Source: JANMEX01 sp041751995 (GTDB taxonomy: Bacteria > Pseudomonadota > Alphaproteobacteria > Rhizobiales > Rhizobiaceae). From it: a stretch of 64,000 nucleotides of DNA. The notes beneath the pieces were generated by a model. That model was not told the origin of the DNA and ran no database searches. It saw only the letters and a program-made list of their open reading frames with translations. The position numbers were made by a program, and so were the translations under genes. Positions 51,766 through 61,370 of the stretch are shown one piece after another (the stretch's first letter is position 1; each line of letters starts with the position of its first letter). Location: assembly GCA_041751995.1 (NCBI GenBank), contig JBGSHY010000039.1:62001-126000 (forward strand). The letters are read 5' to 3'.

Positions 51766-52920
51766 ATGGACCTGATCACAACGACCAAGCAACTTGAGGA
51801 TGCAATCGCCGCCTTCGCAGGCAGCGAGTTTGTTGCTGTTGACACCGAATTCATCCGCGAAACCACCTTCTGGCCGGAGCTTTGCCTCATACAGATGGCG
51901 ACCCCAGACCACTCGGCGCTTGTCGATCCTTTATCGAAGGATATGGACCTCGCTCCGTTCTTCAAACTGATGGCGGATCCAGCGGTCACCAAGGTCTTCC
52001 ATGCTGCGCGGCAAGATATTGAAATTGTACACAAACTGGGCGGCCTGATCCCTTCGCCACTGTTTGACAGCCAAGTCGCTGCAATGGTCAGCGGCTTTGG
52101 CGAATCGATTTCCTATGACCAACTGGTCATGCGAATGGCCAACGTCCATCTCGACAAAACCTCACGTTTCACCGATTGGCGGCAACGTCCGCTGACCGAT
52201 ACGCAGCTCACTTATGCGCTGGCCGATGTCACCCATCTTGCTGCCATTTATCCGGCATTGAAGAAGAAACTCGAAGAGGCCGGGCGCACCGAATGGGTCA
52301 AGGAAGAGATGGCGACTCTGTCGTCTGTTGACACCTACGAGTTGCACCCGGAGGACGCTTGGAAGCGCCTGAAAATGCGGGTGCGCAAGCCGCTGGAACT
52401 TGTCGTGCTGCAGAAGGTCGCGGCCTGGCGCGAACAGGAAGCGCGCGACCGCAACGTGCCGCGTTCGCGTGTCATCAAGGATGACACGATTTACGAAATC
52501 GCCCAGCAACAGCCCAAGGACCAACAGGCTCTTGGCCGTCTTCGCACGGTGCCGAACGGTTGGGAACGCTCCAATTCCGGTCAGGACCTTTTGAAGGTGG
52601 TGGTCGCCGCCATCGAGACGCCGAAAGACCAGTTGCCGAAGCTGCCCCGCCACGTTTCCGCTCCGGAGGGCACAGGCGCGGCAACAGAAATGCTGCGCGT
52701 CCTGCTCAAGCTTGTGACAGAAGAAAACGGTGTCGCAGCCAAGGTTGTCGCCACAGCTGACGACCTCGACCAAATCGCCTCCAAGGGCGAAAGCGCCAAT
52801 GTTCAGGCCTTGCATGGCTGGCGGCGTGAATTGTTCGGTGACACTGCGCTCAGACTGATCCGCGGCGAGGTTGCGTTGAAGTTTGAAGGCAAGAAGATCG
52901 TCGCGATTACGCTGAGCTAG
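51766..52920 (+). CDS. rnd: Ribonuclease D
   Basis: 384 residues from ATG 51766 (MDLITTTKQLEDAIAAF); the frame upstream to 51718 is not part of the family. The DEDD 3' exonuclease sites are visible: VAVDTEFIRE (D and E), FHAARQDIEIVHKL (D) and YALADVTHLAAIYPAL (D and Y). Two HRDC domains follow (about 205-285 and 300-380). RNase D trims tRNA and other RNA 3' ends. It is the first of rnd (plus) and ppx-ppk (minus), which are convergent. Confidence 0.96.
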   Translation: MDLITTTKQLEDAIAAFAGSEFVAVDTEFIRETTFWPELCLIQMATPDHSALVDPLSKDMDLAPFFKLMADPAVTKVFHAARQDIEIVHKLGGLIPSPLFDSQVAAMVSGFGESISYDQLVMRMANVHLDKTSRFTDWRQRPLTDTQLTYALADVTHLAAIYPALKKKLEEAGRTEWVKEEMATLSSVDTYELHPEDAWKRLKMRVRKPLELVVLQKVAAWREQEARDRNVPRSRVIKDDTIYEIAQQQPKDQQALGRLRTVPNGWERSNSGQDLLKVVVAAIETPKDQLPKLPRHVSAPEGTGAATEMLRVLLKLVTEENGVAAKVVATADDLDQIASKGESANVQALHGWRRELFGDTALRLIRGEVALKFEGKKIVAITLS

Positions 52921-52937
52921 GGTCCTGTCCCTAAGCG

Positions 52938-54455
52938 TTATAAAGTTGCAACAACCGTCCGCATTGGCCTGCCTGCAAGCCTTGCAAATTGCTCCAGCCG
53001 GTTTTCGGTCCGCTCGCCGGCAAGGTCCGCCAGATCCAGCGGTACGACAAACAGATAGCCGCCAATGCCGTCCGGCACGATTTTCAACCGCGGGATAACC
53101 CCCGGCATCGCTGCCGAATACAAATAGACCACGCGCAGCAGCGAACCCAGAAGTTTCGCCCGTTCAAAAAGCCGCACTGGAGCCAGCGCACGGATTTCAT
53201 CCGAAAGCGCGTCGTCAATCATACCCTCATGCCGGTAGAAATTGGACAGCGCCATATAGACCCGGCCCGGATGATCTATCCCCACGAATGCGCCGTGTGC
53301 GATAATGTTCAGCGATTGTGCACCCCGATAGTCCGGATGGGCCCTCCAGCCAATGTCAGCAAGGAGACAGGCAGCTTCTCGATACCGCCGTTCATTGTCC
53401 GTTTCCTCCACGCCCATGGTCCGCATCACCTGGCCCGTCCATTCGGCAAGTTCATGCGCATGCACAGGCGAGCGCGAGCGTAAGGTGGCGAGTTCTTCGG
53501 CAGCGGAAATCAACGGGTCTTCCAACTGCTCTTCCACCGGCAGCAGCGAGTAGAGAAATCCTTCCCGCACGCCAAGGGCAGACATCACGATGGAACGAGG
53601 CTGCATTTTCTGGATGACTTCAAGCAAAACCACAGCGCCAAAAGACAACAGCGACTGACGATTTCGCGAGACCGTCTCGATGCCTTCGATCAGCGATGCC
53701 TCACCCTTGGCGACCCGCTTCAGGAATGGCACGGCGTCGGCCACCGGAATTTCAAACTCATGCATCACATGCAGCGGATAATGGATCGCGGCCATGTAAA
53801 GCTTGGCCAAATTGCGCCAGGTGCCGCCCACCGCATAAAAGGCGCGGCCTTTGCCTGCGGTCAGAAGATCTGCCTTGTCGATATGCTGCTTGGCCAGTTT
53901 CTGCGCCTTGGAAAGCGATCCACCTGCCATGTCGGAAAGCCGCAAGCCGCCAAGCGGCAGCGTGATGCCGGCGCCTATCGTCCGGTCGCGCACATCCACC
54001 AATTCCAGCGAGCCGCCACCGAGATCGCCGGCGATTCCGTCGGGACGGAAAACCGAGGAAATAATGCCCATGGCCGAATAATAGGCTTCTTCCGGCCCGG
54101 TCAGCACCTTGACCTTGACGCCCAGCAGCCGCTCGGCTTCGGCAATGAACGCCGACCCGTTTGCCGCTTCTCGCGCTGCCGCGGTCGCCAGAACATACAT
54201 GGTTTTGGCGCCAGCCTGCGCCGAAAGCGCACGGAACCGCTTCAAGGCGGCGAGCGCGCCGTCGACAGCCTTGGCGTTCAGCCTGCCGGTGTCGGCGATG
54301 CCCTTGCCGAGGCCGCAAAGCACTTTTTCATTAAACAGCACGGTCGGTGCGCGCACCAGGCCTTCATAGACCACAAGGCGAACGGAATTGGAGCCGATAT
54401 CGACCACCGAAACTGGTTCGCGGCCTGTCAATCTGCCTTGGGCTTGTTTGGTCAT
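52938..54455 (-). CDS. ppx: Exopolyphosphatase / guanosine pentaphosphatase (Ppx/GppA)
   Basis: 505 residues. The ASKHA fold shows SVVDIGSNSVRLVVYEG at the N-terminus and the phosphate-binding GDLGGGSLELVD near residue 140. The long C-terminal HD-like half (about 320-505) is typical of Ppx/GppA. It removes terminal phosphate from polyphosphate and may also act on pppGpp. It starts six bases after the ppk stop on the same strand, so ppk-ppx are one operon. Confidence 0.95.
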   Translation of the reverse strand: MTKQAQGRLTGREPVSVVDIGSNSVRLVVYEGLVRAPTVLFNEKVLCGLGKGIADTGRLNAKAVDGALAALKRFRALSAQAGAKTMYVLATAAAREAANGSAFIAEAERLLGVKVKVLTGPEEAYYSAMGIISSVFRPDGIAGDLGGGSLELVDVRDRTIGAGITLPLGGLRLSDMAGGSLSKAQKLAKQHIDKADLLTAGKGRAFYAVGGTWRNLAKLYMAAIHYPLHVMHEFEIPVADAVPFLKRVAKGEASLIEGIETVSRNRQSLLSFGAVVLLEVIQKMQPRSIVMSALGVREGFLYSLLPVEEQLEDPLISAAEELATLRSRSPVHAHELAEWTGQVMRTMGVEETDNERRYREAACLLADIGWRAHPDYRGAQSLNIIAHGAFVGIDHPGRVYMALSNFYRHEGMIDDALSDEIRALAPVRLFERAKLLGSLLRVVYLYSAAMPGVIPRLKIVPDGIGGYLFVVPLDLADLAGERTENRLEQFARLAGRPMRTVVATL

Positions 54456-54461
54456 GCAGCC

Positions 54462-56675
54462 TTATACGCCTGTTTTGTCCCTCTTGCGCTTCGGTCCGAG
54501 AAAGTCACGCGGTGCGGAGTTTTTCAACGACTGGCCACGGCCGGAGAGGCTGGGGTTGGTCATGAAATATTCCTGCGCGTTGAAGGCTTCCTCGTTTTCG
54601 GCGCGAACAATCCGTTTGGATGTTCCATCAGGCAAAACGGCGAAACTCTGCTCATTGTCAAGCAGGTTTGCGAGCATGATCTGCGAAAGCACCTGTTGAT
54701 GCACAGTCGGGTTGGTCAACGGCACCAGAACCTCGACCCGGCGGTCGAGATTGCGCGTCATCAGGTCGGCAGAGCCGATGTAGACCAGCGCATTTTCCGA
54801 CGGCAGCCCGCCGCCGTTTCCGAAGCAGTAAATGCGGCTGTGTTCAAGGAAACGACCGATGATCGACTTGACGCGGATACGATCGGAAAGGCCCGGCACC
54901 TGCGGGCGCAGGCAACAAACGCCGCGGCAGACGATGTCGATCTCCACGCCTGCACTGCTGGCCTCATACAGCGCATCAATGATCTGCGGATCGACCAGCG
55001 AATTCATCTTCAGCCAAATCTGCGCCGGACGCCCTGCCCGCGCATGCGCGGCCTCTTCCTCGATGTGCTGCAACATGCGCTTGCGCAAGGTGTTGGGCGA
55101 AAAGGCGATCTTCATCTCTTCGGCCGGTTCGGCATAGCCGGTGATGAAGTTGAATATCTGAGCCACGTCATGGGCGATGGCCGGGTCATCCGTGAAGCAG
55201 GACAGGTCGGTGTAAATCTTGGCGGTGTTTGGGTGATAGTTGCCGGTGCCGATGTGCACATAGTTGCGCAGCTTGCCCTCTTCCCGGCGCACCACCAGCG
55301 ACAGCTTGGCATGGGTCTTCAGTTCGATGAAGCCGAACACCACCTGCACACCGGCACGCTCCAGATCGCGCGCCCAGCGGATGTTGGCTTCTTCATCAAA
55401 GCGCGCCTTCAGTTCGACCAGCGCCGTCACGGAAATTCCGGCGTCCGCCGCCTCGATCAGCGCACGGACAATCGGGCTGTCGTTGGACGTGCGGTAAAGC
55501 GTCTGCTTGATCGCCACCACATCCGGGTCATGCGCTGCCTGCAACAGGTACTGCACCACCACGTCGAAGCTTTCGTACGGGTGATGAACAATCAGATCCT
55601 TCTCGCGGATCGCCGCAAAGCAATCGCCGCCGTGGTCACGGATGCGTTCGGGAAAGCGCGGCGTGTAGGGCACGAATTTCAGGCTGGGCCGGTCAATCGA
55701 GACAATTTCCGAAAGCGTCGAAAGCGCCAGAAATCCCTGCAGCACAACAACACGCGATTCCGCCACGGCGAGTTCCGCCGCCACGAAGTTACGCAGCGCT
55801 TCGGGCATGTCGCTGTCGAACTCGATGCGGATCACCGATCCGCGCCTACGGCGCTTCAGCGCGGTTTCAAACAGGCGGACGAGATCTTCGGCCTCTTCTT
55901 CCACTTCAATATCGGAGTCACGGATAATGCGGAATGTTCCGGATTTGCGCACCGAATAGCCGGGGAACAGTTTGCCGATGTGCAGCGAGACCACGTCCTC
56001 CAGCGTGATGAAGCGCGTCTTGCCAGCCGTATTGTCGCGCAGGCGGATGAACCGGCTGAGCGCCGGCGGCAGGCGCAGCAGTGCGGTCATCGGCTTGTTG
56101 TCGCCGTGATGGGCCAGAAGCAAGGCCATCGTGAAGCCGAGGTTCGGTATGAACGGGAACGGATGCGCCGGATCAATCGACAGCGGTGTCAGAACCGGGA
56201 AAATCGACTCGAGGAATTTGTCCTCCAGCCATTCGACGTCCGCCTTCGACAGGCTGGCCTGTCGAACGATTTCAATCCCGACTCCAGCCAATTCCACGCG
56301 CAGTGCGGCAAGGCTCTTTTGCTGTTCAGCCTGCAGTCTCGCCGTTTCGGTCAGGACGCGGTCAAGCTGCTCCTGCGGCGTGCGTCCATCCGAACTTCTG
56401 GTGTTGACCTGTTCACGCACCTGACCGGCAAGACCGGCGACGCGCACCATGAAAAACTCGTCAAGGTTGGCTGCCGAAATCGACAGGAAACGCATGCGTT
56501 CCAGAAGCGGGTGTTTCGGGTTGGACGCTTCATCGAGAACGCGGTGATTGAACTGCAGCCACGAAAATTCGCGGTTGATGAAGCGGTCCGGACTTCCGGC
56601 CAGCAGCTTGCCGTCCTGATCCTTGTTGAGCTTGATCGCTTCAATGATGTGTTTTGCCGGACTGGTTTCGTTCAT
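54462..56675 (-). CDS. ppk: Polyphosphate kinase 1
   Basis: 737 residues from ATG 56675 (MNETSPAKHII); the longer frame to 56750 is not needed. Ppk1 makes inorganic polyphosphate from ATP at the inner membrane. The autophosphorylated histidine lies in IELKTHAKLSLVVRRE and a second in LEHSRIYCFGNGGG. The N-terminal helical domain with RFINREFSWLQFNHRVLDEA is diagnostic. It leads ppk-ppx, next to rnd. It and hppA both concern pyrophosphate and polyphosphate energy use. Confidence 0.96.
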   Translation of the reverse strand: MNETSPAKHIIEAIKLNKDQDGKLLAGSPDRFINREFSWLQFNHRVLDEASNPKHPLLERMRFLSISAANLDEFFMVRVAGLAGQVREQVNTRSSDGRTPQEQLDRVLTETARLQAEQQKSLAALRVELAGVGIEIVRQASLSKADVEWLEDKFLESIFPVLTPLSIDPAHPFPFIPNLGFTMALLLAHHGDNKPMTALLRLPPALSRFIRLRDNTAGKTRFITLEDVVSLHIGKLFPGYSVRKSGTFRIIRDSDIEVEEEAEDLVRLFETALKRRRRGSVIRIEFDSDMPEALRNFVAAELAVAESRVVVLQGFLALSTLSEIVSIDRPSLKFVPYTPRFPERIRDHGGDCFAAIREKDLIVHHPYESFDVVVQYLLQAAHDPDVVAIKQTLYRTSNDSPIVRALIEAADAGISVTALVELKARFDEEANIRWARDLERAGVQVVFGFIELKTHAKLSLVVRREEGKLRNYVHIGTGNYHPNTAKIYTDLSCFTDDPAIAHDVAQIFNFITGYAEPAEEMKIAFSPNTLRKRMLQHIEEEAAHARAGRPAQIWLKMNSLVDPQIIDALYEASSAGVEIDIVCRGVCCLRPQVPGLSDRIRVKSIIGRFLEHSRIYCFGNGGGLPSENALVYIGSADLMTRNLDRRVEVLVPLTNPTVHQQVLSQIMLANLLDNEQSFAVLPDGTSKRIVRAENEEAFNAQEYFMTNPSLSGRGQSLKNSAPRDFLGPKRKRDKTGV

Positions 56676-56844
56676 CAATCTGTTTCCGCTTCTGGGCCAA
56701 ATTTCACTTTGCCACACAAACATGAAAGACTTTTGACATGCGGCATTCAAGTGCCTTGAAAAAAGCGGTGAATTTTGACAAACAGCAGCGGTCGAATTGC
56801 CGGACGATCCGGGGGAATTTGACCATCAGGACAGGATTTATGCC

Positions 56845-57090
56845 ATGGCGGGCCACGCAATCACCCACTTCCAGAATGATGCCGGACACGCCGTCATTGA
56901 AATCGGTGTCAAGGAATTCATGTGCGTCGGCGCAAACCCGCCTTTCGACCATCCACATGTCTACATCGACCTTGGCGCGGACAGCGAAAAAGTCTGCCCC
57001 TATTGCTCGACCCTTTTCCGATACAACGCCAAGCTTGCCGAAACCGAGACCAAACCGGCAGGCTGCGTTTATCATGATCTGGCTGCCTGA
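56845..57090 (+). CDS. Zinc-finger (CHCC) protein
   Basis: 81 residues from ATG 56845 (MAGHAITHFQNDAGHAVIEIGVKEFMCVG, quoted partly). The zf-CHCC pattern is Cys in EFMCVGANPPFDHPHVY, then CPYCSTLFRY with the paired cysteines. It resembles NDUFS6-type subunits and a small conserved rhizobial protein. It sits 33 bases before the FAD monooxygenase start. The frame upstream to 56797 is not part of the family. Function unknown; possibly in respiratory-complex assembly. Confidence 0.88.
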   Translation: MAGHAITHFQNDAGHAVIEIGVKEFMCVGANPPFDHPHVYIDLGADSEKVCPYCSTLFRYNAKLAETETKPAGCVYHDLAA

Positions 57091-57123
57091 CGGGCGAACT
57101 GCCACACACATGCCGGTGTCTCC

Positions 57124-58344
57124 ATGACCGGCAATTCAAACAACACCAAAGCTCGGAAACATGCCGTGATTGCCGGCGCGGGCGTTGCTGGTTTGACCGC
57201 CGCGCTTGCGCTTGCGAACAAAGGCTTCAAAGTCACATTGTGTGAGCGCACTGGCGTGTTCTCTGAAGTCGGTGCCGGGCTGCAACTTTCACCCAACGTG
57301 ACGCGCCTTCTCAACCGTCTTGGCGTTCTTGAAGCACTCTTCACACGGGCGACCGTCACCAAGGCGATTGCGCTTTTGTCGGCCAAGACCGGTGAAACGC
57401 TGCTGAGCCTTTCAACAACGGCTATCTCTCAAACCGACACCGCTCCATTTCTTGCTGTGCACCGCGCCGATCTGCAAGCGGTGCTGGTGGCAAAGGCTTT
57501 GGAGACAACGGACATTTCAATCCGCACCGGCCTCACCTTCCAATCCGTCAGTGATTTGAACGGCAAGGTCGAAGTCTCGTTCCTGCATGGCGAAGAGCCG
57601 CATCGGGTTGAGGCCGATGTCCTCATTGGCGCCGACGGGGTCTGGTCGACAGTGCGCAGCGCCGTTCCCGGCCATTCAGACACCCGGCACTCTGGCTATA
57701 CCGCTTGGCGTGCAACAGTTCCAGTCACCGACGCCCTGCCCGACGCGTTCCGGAACCTGTGCGCTAATTGGACGGTGGGCGCATTTTTATCGCCCGGTGC
57801 GCATCTGGTCGCCTATCCGTTGCGAAATGGCTCCCTGCTTAATCTTGTTTTGGTGACGCCGGGAACAGATTCGACGCATGGTTGGGACAATTCGGTTGAC
57901 CTTGCGGTGCTCGCGCAAACGCTTGAGCAATTCGAGCCGTTGCTGCGCGACTGCCTCGCGTCTGTCACCAACTGGCGGTCATGGCCGCTGCATGGCTGCC
58001 CGCCGGAAGGGGCATGGACTTCTGGCCGCGTCGCGCTTGCCGGTGACGCCGCCCATGCCATGACGCCGTTTGCCGCACAGGGCGCCTGCATGGCGATTGA
58101 AGACGCCATTGCGCTGGCGAACTGTCTTGCAAAAGTCGACGACGTACCGACAGCGCTGGCCGCTTATGAGACAGTCCGCAAGCCGCGTGTCACCAAGGTG
58201 ATTGCGCGCGGCAAGTTCAACCGGTTCGCCTACCATGTCTCCGGTCCGGCAGCTTTCGCCCGGAACGCAGTGTTTGCATTGCGTGGCCAGAAACTGATGT
58301 CGGAACTTGATTGGCTTTACCGCTTTGACGCCGGCTCAGTCTGA
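57124..58344 (+). CDS. FAD-dependent aromatic monooxygenase
   Basis: 406 residues. The FAD-binding GAGVAGLTAALALANKGF lies near residues 17-34. The second FAD motif GDAAHAMTPFAAQGACMAIEDAIALANCL is at about 300-328, and the DG motif reads VLIGADGVWSTVRS. This is the flavoprotein hydroxylase type (salicylate or 3-hydroxybenzoate hydroxylase, UbiH-like) that uses NAD(P)H and oxygen. The substrate is unknown. Its 3' end overlaps the convergent aspA by nine bases. Confidence 0.93.
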   Translation: MTGNSNNTKARKHAVIAGAGVAGLTAALALANKGFKVTLCERTGVFSEVGAGLQLSPNVTRLLNRLGVLEALFTRATVTKAIALLSAKTGETLLSLSTTAISQTDTAPFLAVHRADLQAVLVAKALETTDISIRTGLTFQSVSDLNGKVEVSFLHGEEPHRVEADVLIGADGVWSTVRSAVPGHSDTRHSGYTAWRATVPVTDALPDAFRNLCANWTVGAFLSPGAHLVAYPLRNGSLLNLVLVTPGTDSTHGWDNSVDLAVLAQTLEQFEPLLRDCLASVTNWRSWPLHGCPPEGAWTSGRVALAGDAAHAMTPFAAQGACMAIEDAIALANCLAKVDDVPTALAAYETVRKPRVTKVIARGKFNRFAYHVSGPAAFARNAVFALRGQKLMSELDWLYRFDAGSV

Positions 58345-59760
58345 TTTCGCGATCAGCCGCTTCGGGCTGGTCAGGAATTCCGGTGACAGATATTCGTCGA
58401 TTTCCTTGGCCGTAAGATTGGTTTCGTTGAGCAGAAGCTCGCGCACCGGACGCCGTTCGGCAATCGCCTTCTTGGCAATCTCGGAACACTTTTCGTAACC
58501 GAGAACGGGCAGCAAGACCGTAACGATGCCGACCGAGTTCATCACCAATTCGGCGCAGCGTTCGCGGTTGGCGGTAATGCCTTCGATGCAGCGCTCGCGC
58601 AAAGTTATTGCTGCATTGGTCAACAAGCGCTGCGATTCGGAAATGCTGAATCCGATTGTCGGCTCAAAGGCGTTCAGTTGCAGTTGCCCCCCTTCCGCAC
58701 ACATGGTGATCGCAAGATCATAGCCGACCACCAGATAGGCGGCCTGGTTGACCACTTCCGGGATAACCGGGTTGACCTTGCCCGGCATGATTGACGAGCC
58801 CGCCTGCATGGCAGGCAGATTGATCTCGCCAAACCCGGCGCGCGGTCCGCTCGAGAGCAGGCGCAAATCGCTGGCGATCTTGGAAAGTTTTACCGCAGTG
58901 CGCTTCAACACGCCGGAGAACATCACGAAGGCTCCAGTGTCGGATGTCGCCTCCACCAGATTTTCCGACCGCTTGATCGGCTCGCCGGAAATGTCGGTGA
59001 GGCGGGCGATGGCGATGTCGGTGTAGGCAGGGTCGGCGTTGATGCCGGTGCCGATTGCAGTGCCGCCGAGGTTGACTTCCCGCAGCAGGCTCAAGGCATC
59101 GGTCAGCCGCGCCATGTCCTCGCGGATTGTGATCGCCCAGGCGGTGAATTCCTGGCCGAGCGTCATCGGCACTGCGTCCTGCATCTGCGTGCGGCCAACC
59201 TTGAGGATGTCGTTGAATTGCCTGCCCTTTGCCGCAAAAGAGTCGGCGAGGTCGCTCAAGGCCTTGATCAGTCCATACGTGGCGAAAATCGCCGCTAACC
59301 GCAACGCCGTCGGATAGACATCATTGGTCGACTGGGAGATGTTGACGTCATTGTTGGGATGAAGCGCAGCATAATTGCCCGGCTGCTCACCCATTTCGAT
59401 CAGCGCCAGGTTGGCAATGACTTCGTTGGCATTCATGTTGGTCGAAGTGCCTGCCCCGCCCTGCACCGGGTCAAGAATGAATGCTTGATGGTGCTTGCCC
59501 GCAATCAACGCCTGACAGGCGGCGCGAATGGCTTTGGCTTTCTTTGCCGGCAGCGAGCCGAGCTGCTGGTTGGCGTCGGCTGCTGCCCACTTCACCATGG
59601 CCAGCGCGCGGATCAGTTCCGGACTTTCCGAAATCGAACGGCCGGAAATGCGGAAGTTTTCTGCAGCCCTGTGAGTGTTGATGCCCCACAATGCGCCGGC
59701 AGGGATTTCAACCGTGCCGAGGAAGTCTTTTTCCGTCCGTTTGGAAGAAGTCGCAATCAT
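58336..59760 (-). CDS. aspA: Aspartate ammonia-lyase
   Basis: 474 residues of the fumarase/aspartase superfamily. AspA releases ammonia from aspartate to give fumarate. The signature GSSIMPGKVNPVIPEVVNQ with the catalytic Ser is present, with QGGAGTSTNMNANEVIAN near residue 100 and SQSTNDVYPTALRLA near 140. Length and GxSSxMPxKxN loop fit AspA better than FumC. An inverted repeat lies 29-60 bases upstream of the start. Confidence 0.93.
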   Translation of the reverse strand: MIATSSKRTEKDFLGTVEIPAGALWGINTHRAAENFRISGRSISESPELIRALAMVKWAAADANQQLGSLPAKKAKAIRAACQALIAGKHHQAFILDPVQGGAGTSTNMNANEVIANLALIEMGEQPGNYAALHPNNDVNISQSTNDVYPTALRLAAIFATYGLIKALSDLADSFAAKGRQFNDILKVGRTQMQDAVPMTLGQEFTAWAITIREDMARLTDALSLLREVNLGGTAIGTGINADPAYTDIAIARLTDISGEPIKRSENLVEATSDTGAFVMFSGVLKRTAVKLSKIASDLRLLSSGPRAGFGEINLPAMQAGSSIMPGKVNPVIPEVVNQAAYLVVGYDLAITMCAEGGQLQLNAFEPTIGFSISESQRLLTNAAITLRERCIEGITANRERCAELVMNSVGIVTVLLPVLGYEKCSEIAKKAIAERRPVRELLLNETNLTAKEIDEYLSPEFLTSPKRLIAKSD

Positions 59761-59788
59761 TTGAATGTTCCCGTCGCCTTGAAGCGTG

Positions 59789-59820
59789 TTTTGCCGGAAA
59801 AAGCGCCTTATTCGGCAAAA
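59789..59820 (-). promoter_or_regulatory. Inverted repeat upstream of aspA
   Basis: TTTTGCCG (59789-59796) and CGGCAAAA (59813-59820) are exact inverse copies with a 16-base spacer, 29-60 bases upstream of the aspA start and 88 bases beyond the DUF2459 stop. There is no T-run, so a regulatory site for aspA is more likely than a terminator. Confidence 0.45.
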
Positions 59821-59907
59821 TATGCAAGAAAAATCTCAACTTTTCCGATTTTTGGCGCTTCACGCGCCGAAAGCGGGACTTCTCGGTGGAATTTCCGCTT
59901 TTCCGGC

Positions 59908-60600
59908 TCAGTTATAGAGTTTCAACGACAGGCGAAGCGACTGTGGCAACGGGTTCCAGAAGCCCGTGCGCAAACCGGCGGCACGCAACATCCTTGCCGT
60001 CCAAGTGTTGCAGCCAAGCAACGCGTTGAAATGGCCAGTTGCTTCGTAAAAGTCATCGAAGCCGCCGTAGGACTTGCCCTCGATCATCATGGGCTTTTGT
60101 TCAGCGTCCACCTTGAACGAAGCGCGAATTTCGGACTGCAAGGATACGAGCGCATCGCCGGAAATTCTCAATGCGGTCACCGATGGATTGTCGCGGAAGA
60201 TTTCGCCCAGCGGCTCAACATGCATGACGGCATTGTCGATTGTGAGCGCCCTGAAAAGCGGCACCGGTTTCAATTCGGCCCAGGTCGGCGTTTCGAGATA
60301 AAACGACCGCCCTCCCCAGCCAAAGCTGACGAAACGCACATTCGGATTGTCAAACCAACCGGCGCCATTTCCGGTTTTCAAGAATGCGAATTCTTTGCGC
60401 ACCGCGTCGTCAAAAGGAATGATGATGTCTGAATGGATCGGATTTGCCGCCACGAAGATTTCGATGCTGCCGCTGCCCGCTGCAGCAACCGGAATCAGCG
60501 GCCGGGGGACGAAAGTGGCAACAATGGCAAATGCGGCGAGAGTGGCCGCGCCGAGCAAAATCCGGCGCAGCCATCGTTTGGCGGCTTGGCCAAAGCTCAA
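59908..60600 (-). CDS. DUF2459 (TIGR02117-type) protein
   Basis: 230 residues. A single N-terminal membrane helix (about 10-32, ILLGAATLAAFAIVATFV) anchors a periplasmic domain. The family pattern includes EIFVAANPIHSDIIIPFDDAV, VSFGWGGRSFYLETPTW and DFYEATGHFNALLGCNTWTARMLRAAGL. The His-Ser-Asp and the final Cys-Asn-Thr-W may form an NlpC/P60-like site, but that is speculation. The TTG start 60600 overlaps the aapP stop, so it is translated with the aap operon. Function unknown. Confidence 0.85.
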   Translation of the reverse strand: MSFGQAAKRWLRRILLGAATLAAFAIVATFVPRPLIPVAAAGSGSIEIFVAANPIHSDIIIPFDDAVRKEFAFLKTGNGAGWFDNPNVRFVSFGWGGRSFYLETPTWAELKPVPLFRALTIDNAVMHVEPLGEIFRDNPSVTALRISGDALVSLQSEIRASFKVDAEQKPMMIEGKSYGGFDDFYEATGHFNALLGCNTWTARMLRAAGLRTGFWNPLPQSLRLSLKLYN

Positions 60601-61358
60601 TGCAATATCTGGCTCAGGAACAGTTTGGTGCGTTCATGCTGCGGGTTCTTGAAGAATTCGAGCGGCGCGTTCTGCTCGACGATCTGGCCGCGGTCCATGA
60701 AGATCACACGATCGGCGACCTGGCGGGCAAAGCCCATTTCATGGGTCACGCAAATCATGGTCATGCCTTCTTCAGCCAGCGACACCATGGTTTCCAGAAC
60801 TTCCTTGATCATTTCCGGATCGAGCGCCGAAGTCGGCTCGTCAAACAGCATGACGCGCGGGTTCATGCAGAGCGAACGGGCAATGGCCACGCGCTGCTGC
60901 TGACCGCCGGAAAGCTGGCCCGGGTACTTGTTGGCCTGTTCGGGAATCTTGACCTTTTCGAGATAGTGCATCGCCACTTCTTCAGCCTTCTTCTTCGGCA
61001 TCTTGCGCACCCAGATCGGCGCCAGCGTGCAATTCTGAAGGATGGTCAAATGCGGGAACAGGTTGAAGTGCTGGAACACCATGCCAACCTCGCGGCGCAC
61101 TTCGTCGATCTTTTTCAGATCGTTGGTCAGTTCAATGCCATCGACAAAAATCTGACCCTTTTGATGCTCTTCCAGCCGGTTGACGCAGCGGATCATCGTC
61201 GACTTGCCAGAGCCGGACGGGCCGCACACGACAATCCGTTCGCCCTTTTCGACATTCAGGTTGATGTCTTTCAGCACATGAAATTCGCCATACCATTTGT
61301 GCACGCCGATCATCTGGACGGCGGCGACGGAATCGGTATTTGCAGCGGGTTCAGCCAT
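60597..61358 (-). CDS. aapP: General L-amino acid ABC transporter, ATPase
   Basis: 253 residues. Walker A GPSGSGKST, signature LSGGQQQRVAIARSL, Walker B VMLFDEPTSALDPE and the H-loop VTHEMGFARQ are all present. It energises uptake of L-amino acids in the AapJQMP system, inner-membrane face. It is the last of the aap genes, 12 bases after aapM. The DUF2459 gene is coupled behind it. Confidence 0.96.
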   Translation of the reverse strand: MAEPAANTDSVAAVQMIGVHKWYGEFHVLKDINLNVEKGERIVVCGPSGSGKSTMIRCVNRLEEHQKGQIFVDGIELTNDLKKIDEVRREVGMVFQHFNLFPHLTILQNCTLAPIWVRKMPKKKAEEVAMHYLEKVKIPEQANKYPGQLSGGQQQRVAIARSLCMNPRVMLFDEPTSALDPEMIKEVLETMVSLAEEGMTMICVTHEMGFARQVADRVIFMDRGQIVEQNAPLEFFKNPQHERTKLFLSQILH

Positions 61359-61370
61359 TTACATTTACTC

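Noticed and set aside
53760..56759. A 999-codon open frame on the plus strand opposite ppx and ppk
   Set aside because: It mirrors the third-position GC pattern of two well-supported genes; its protein is rich in His, Arg and Gln without any family pattern.
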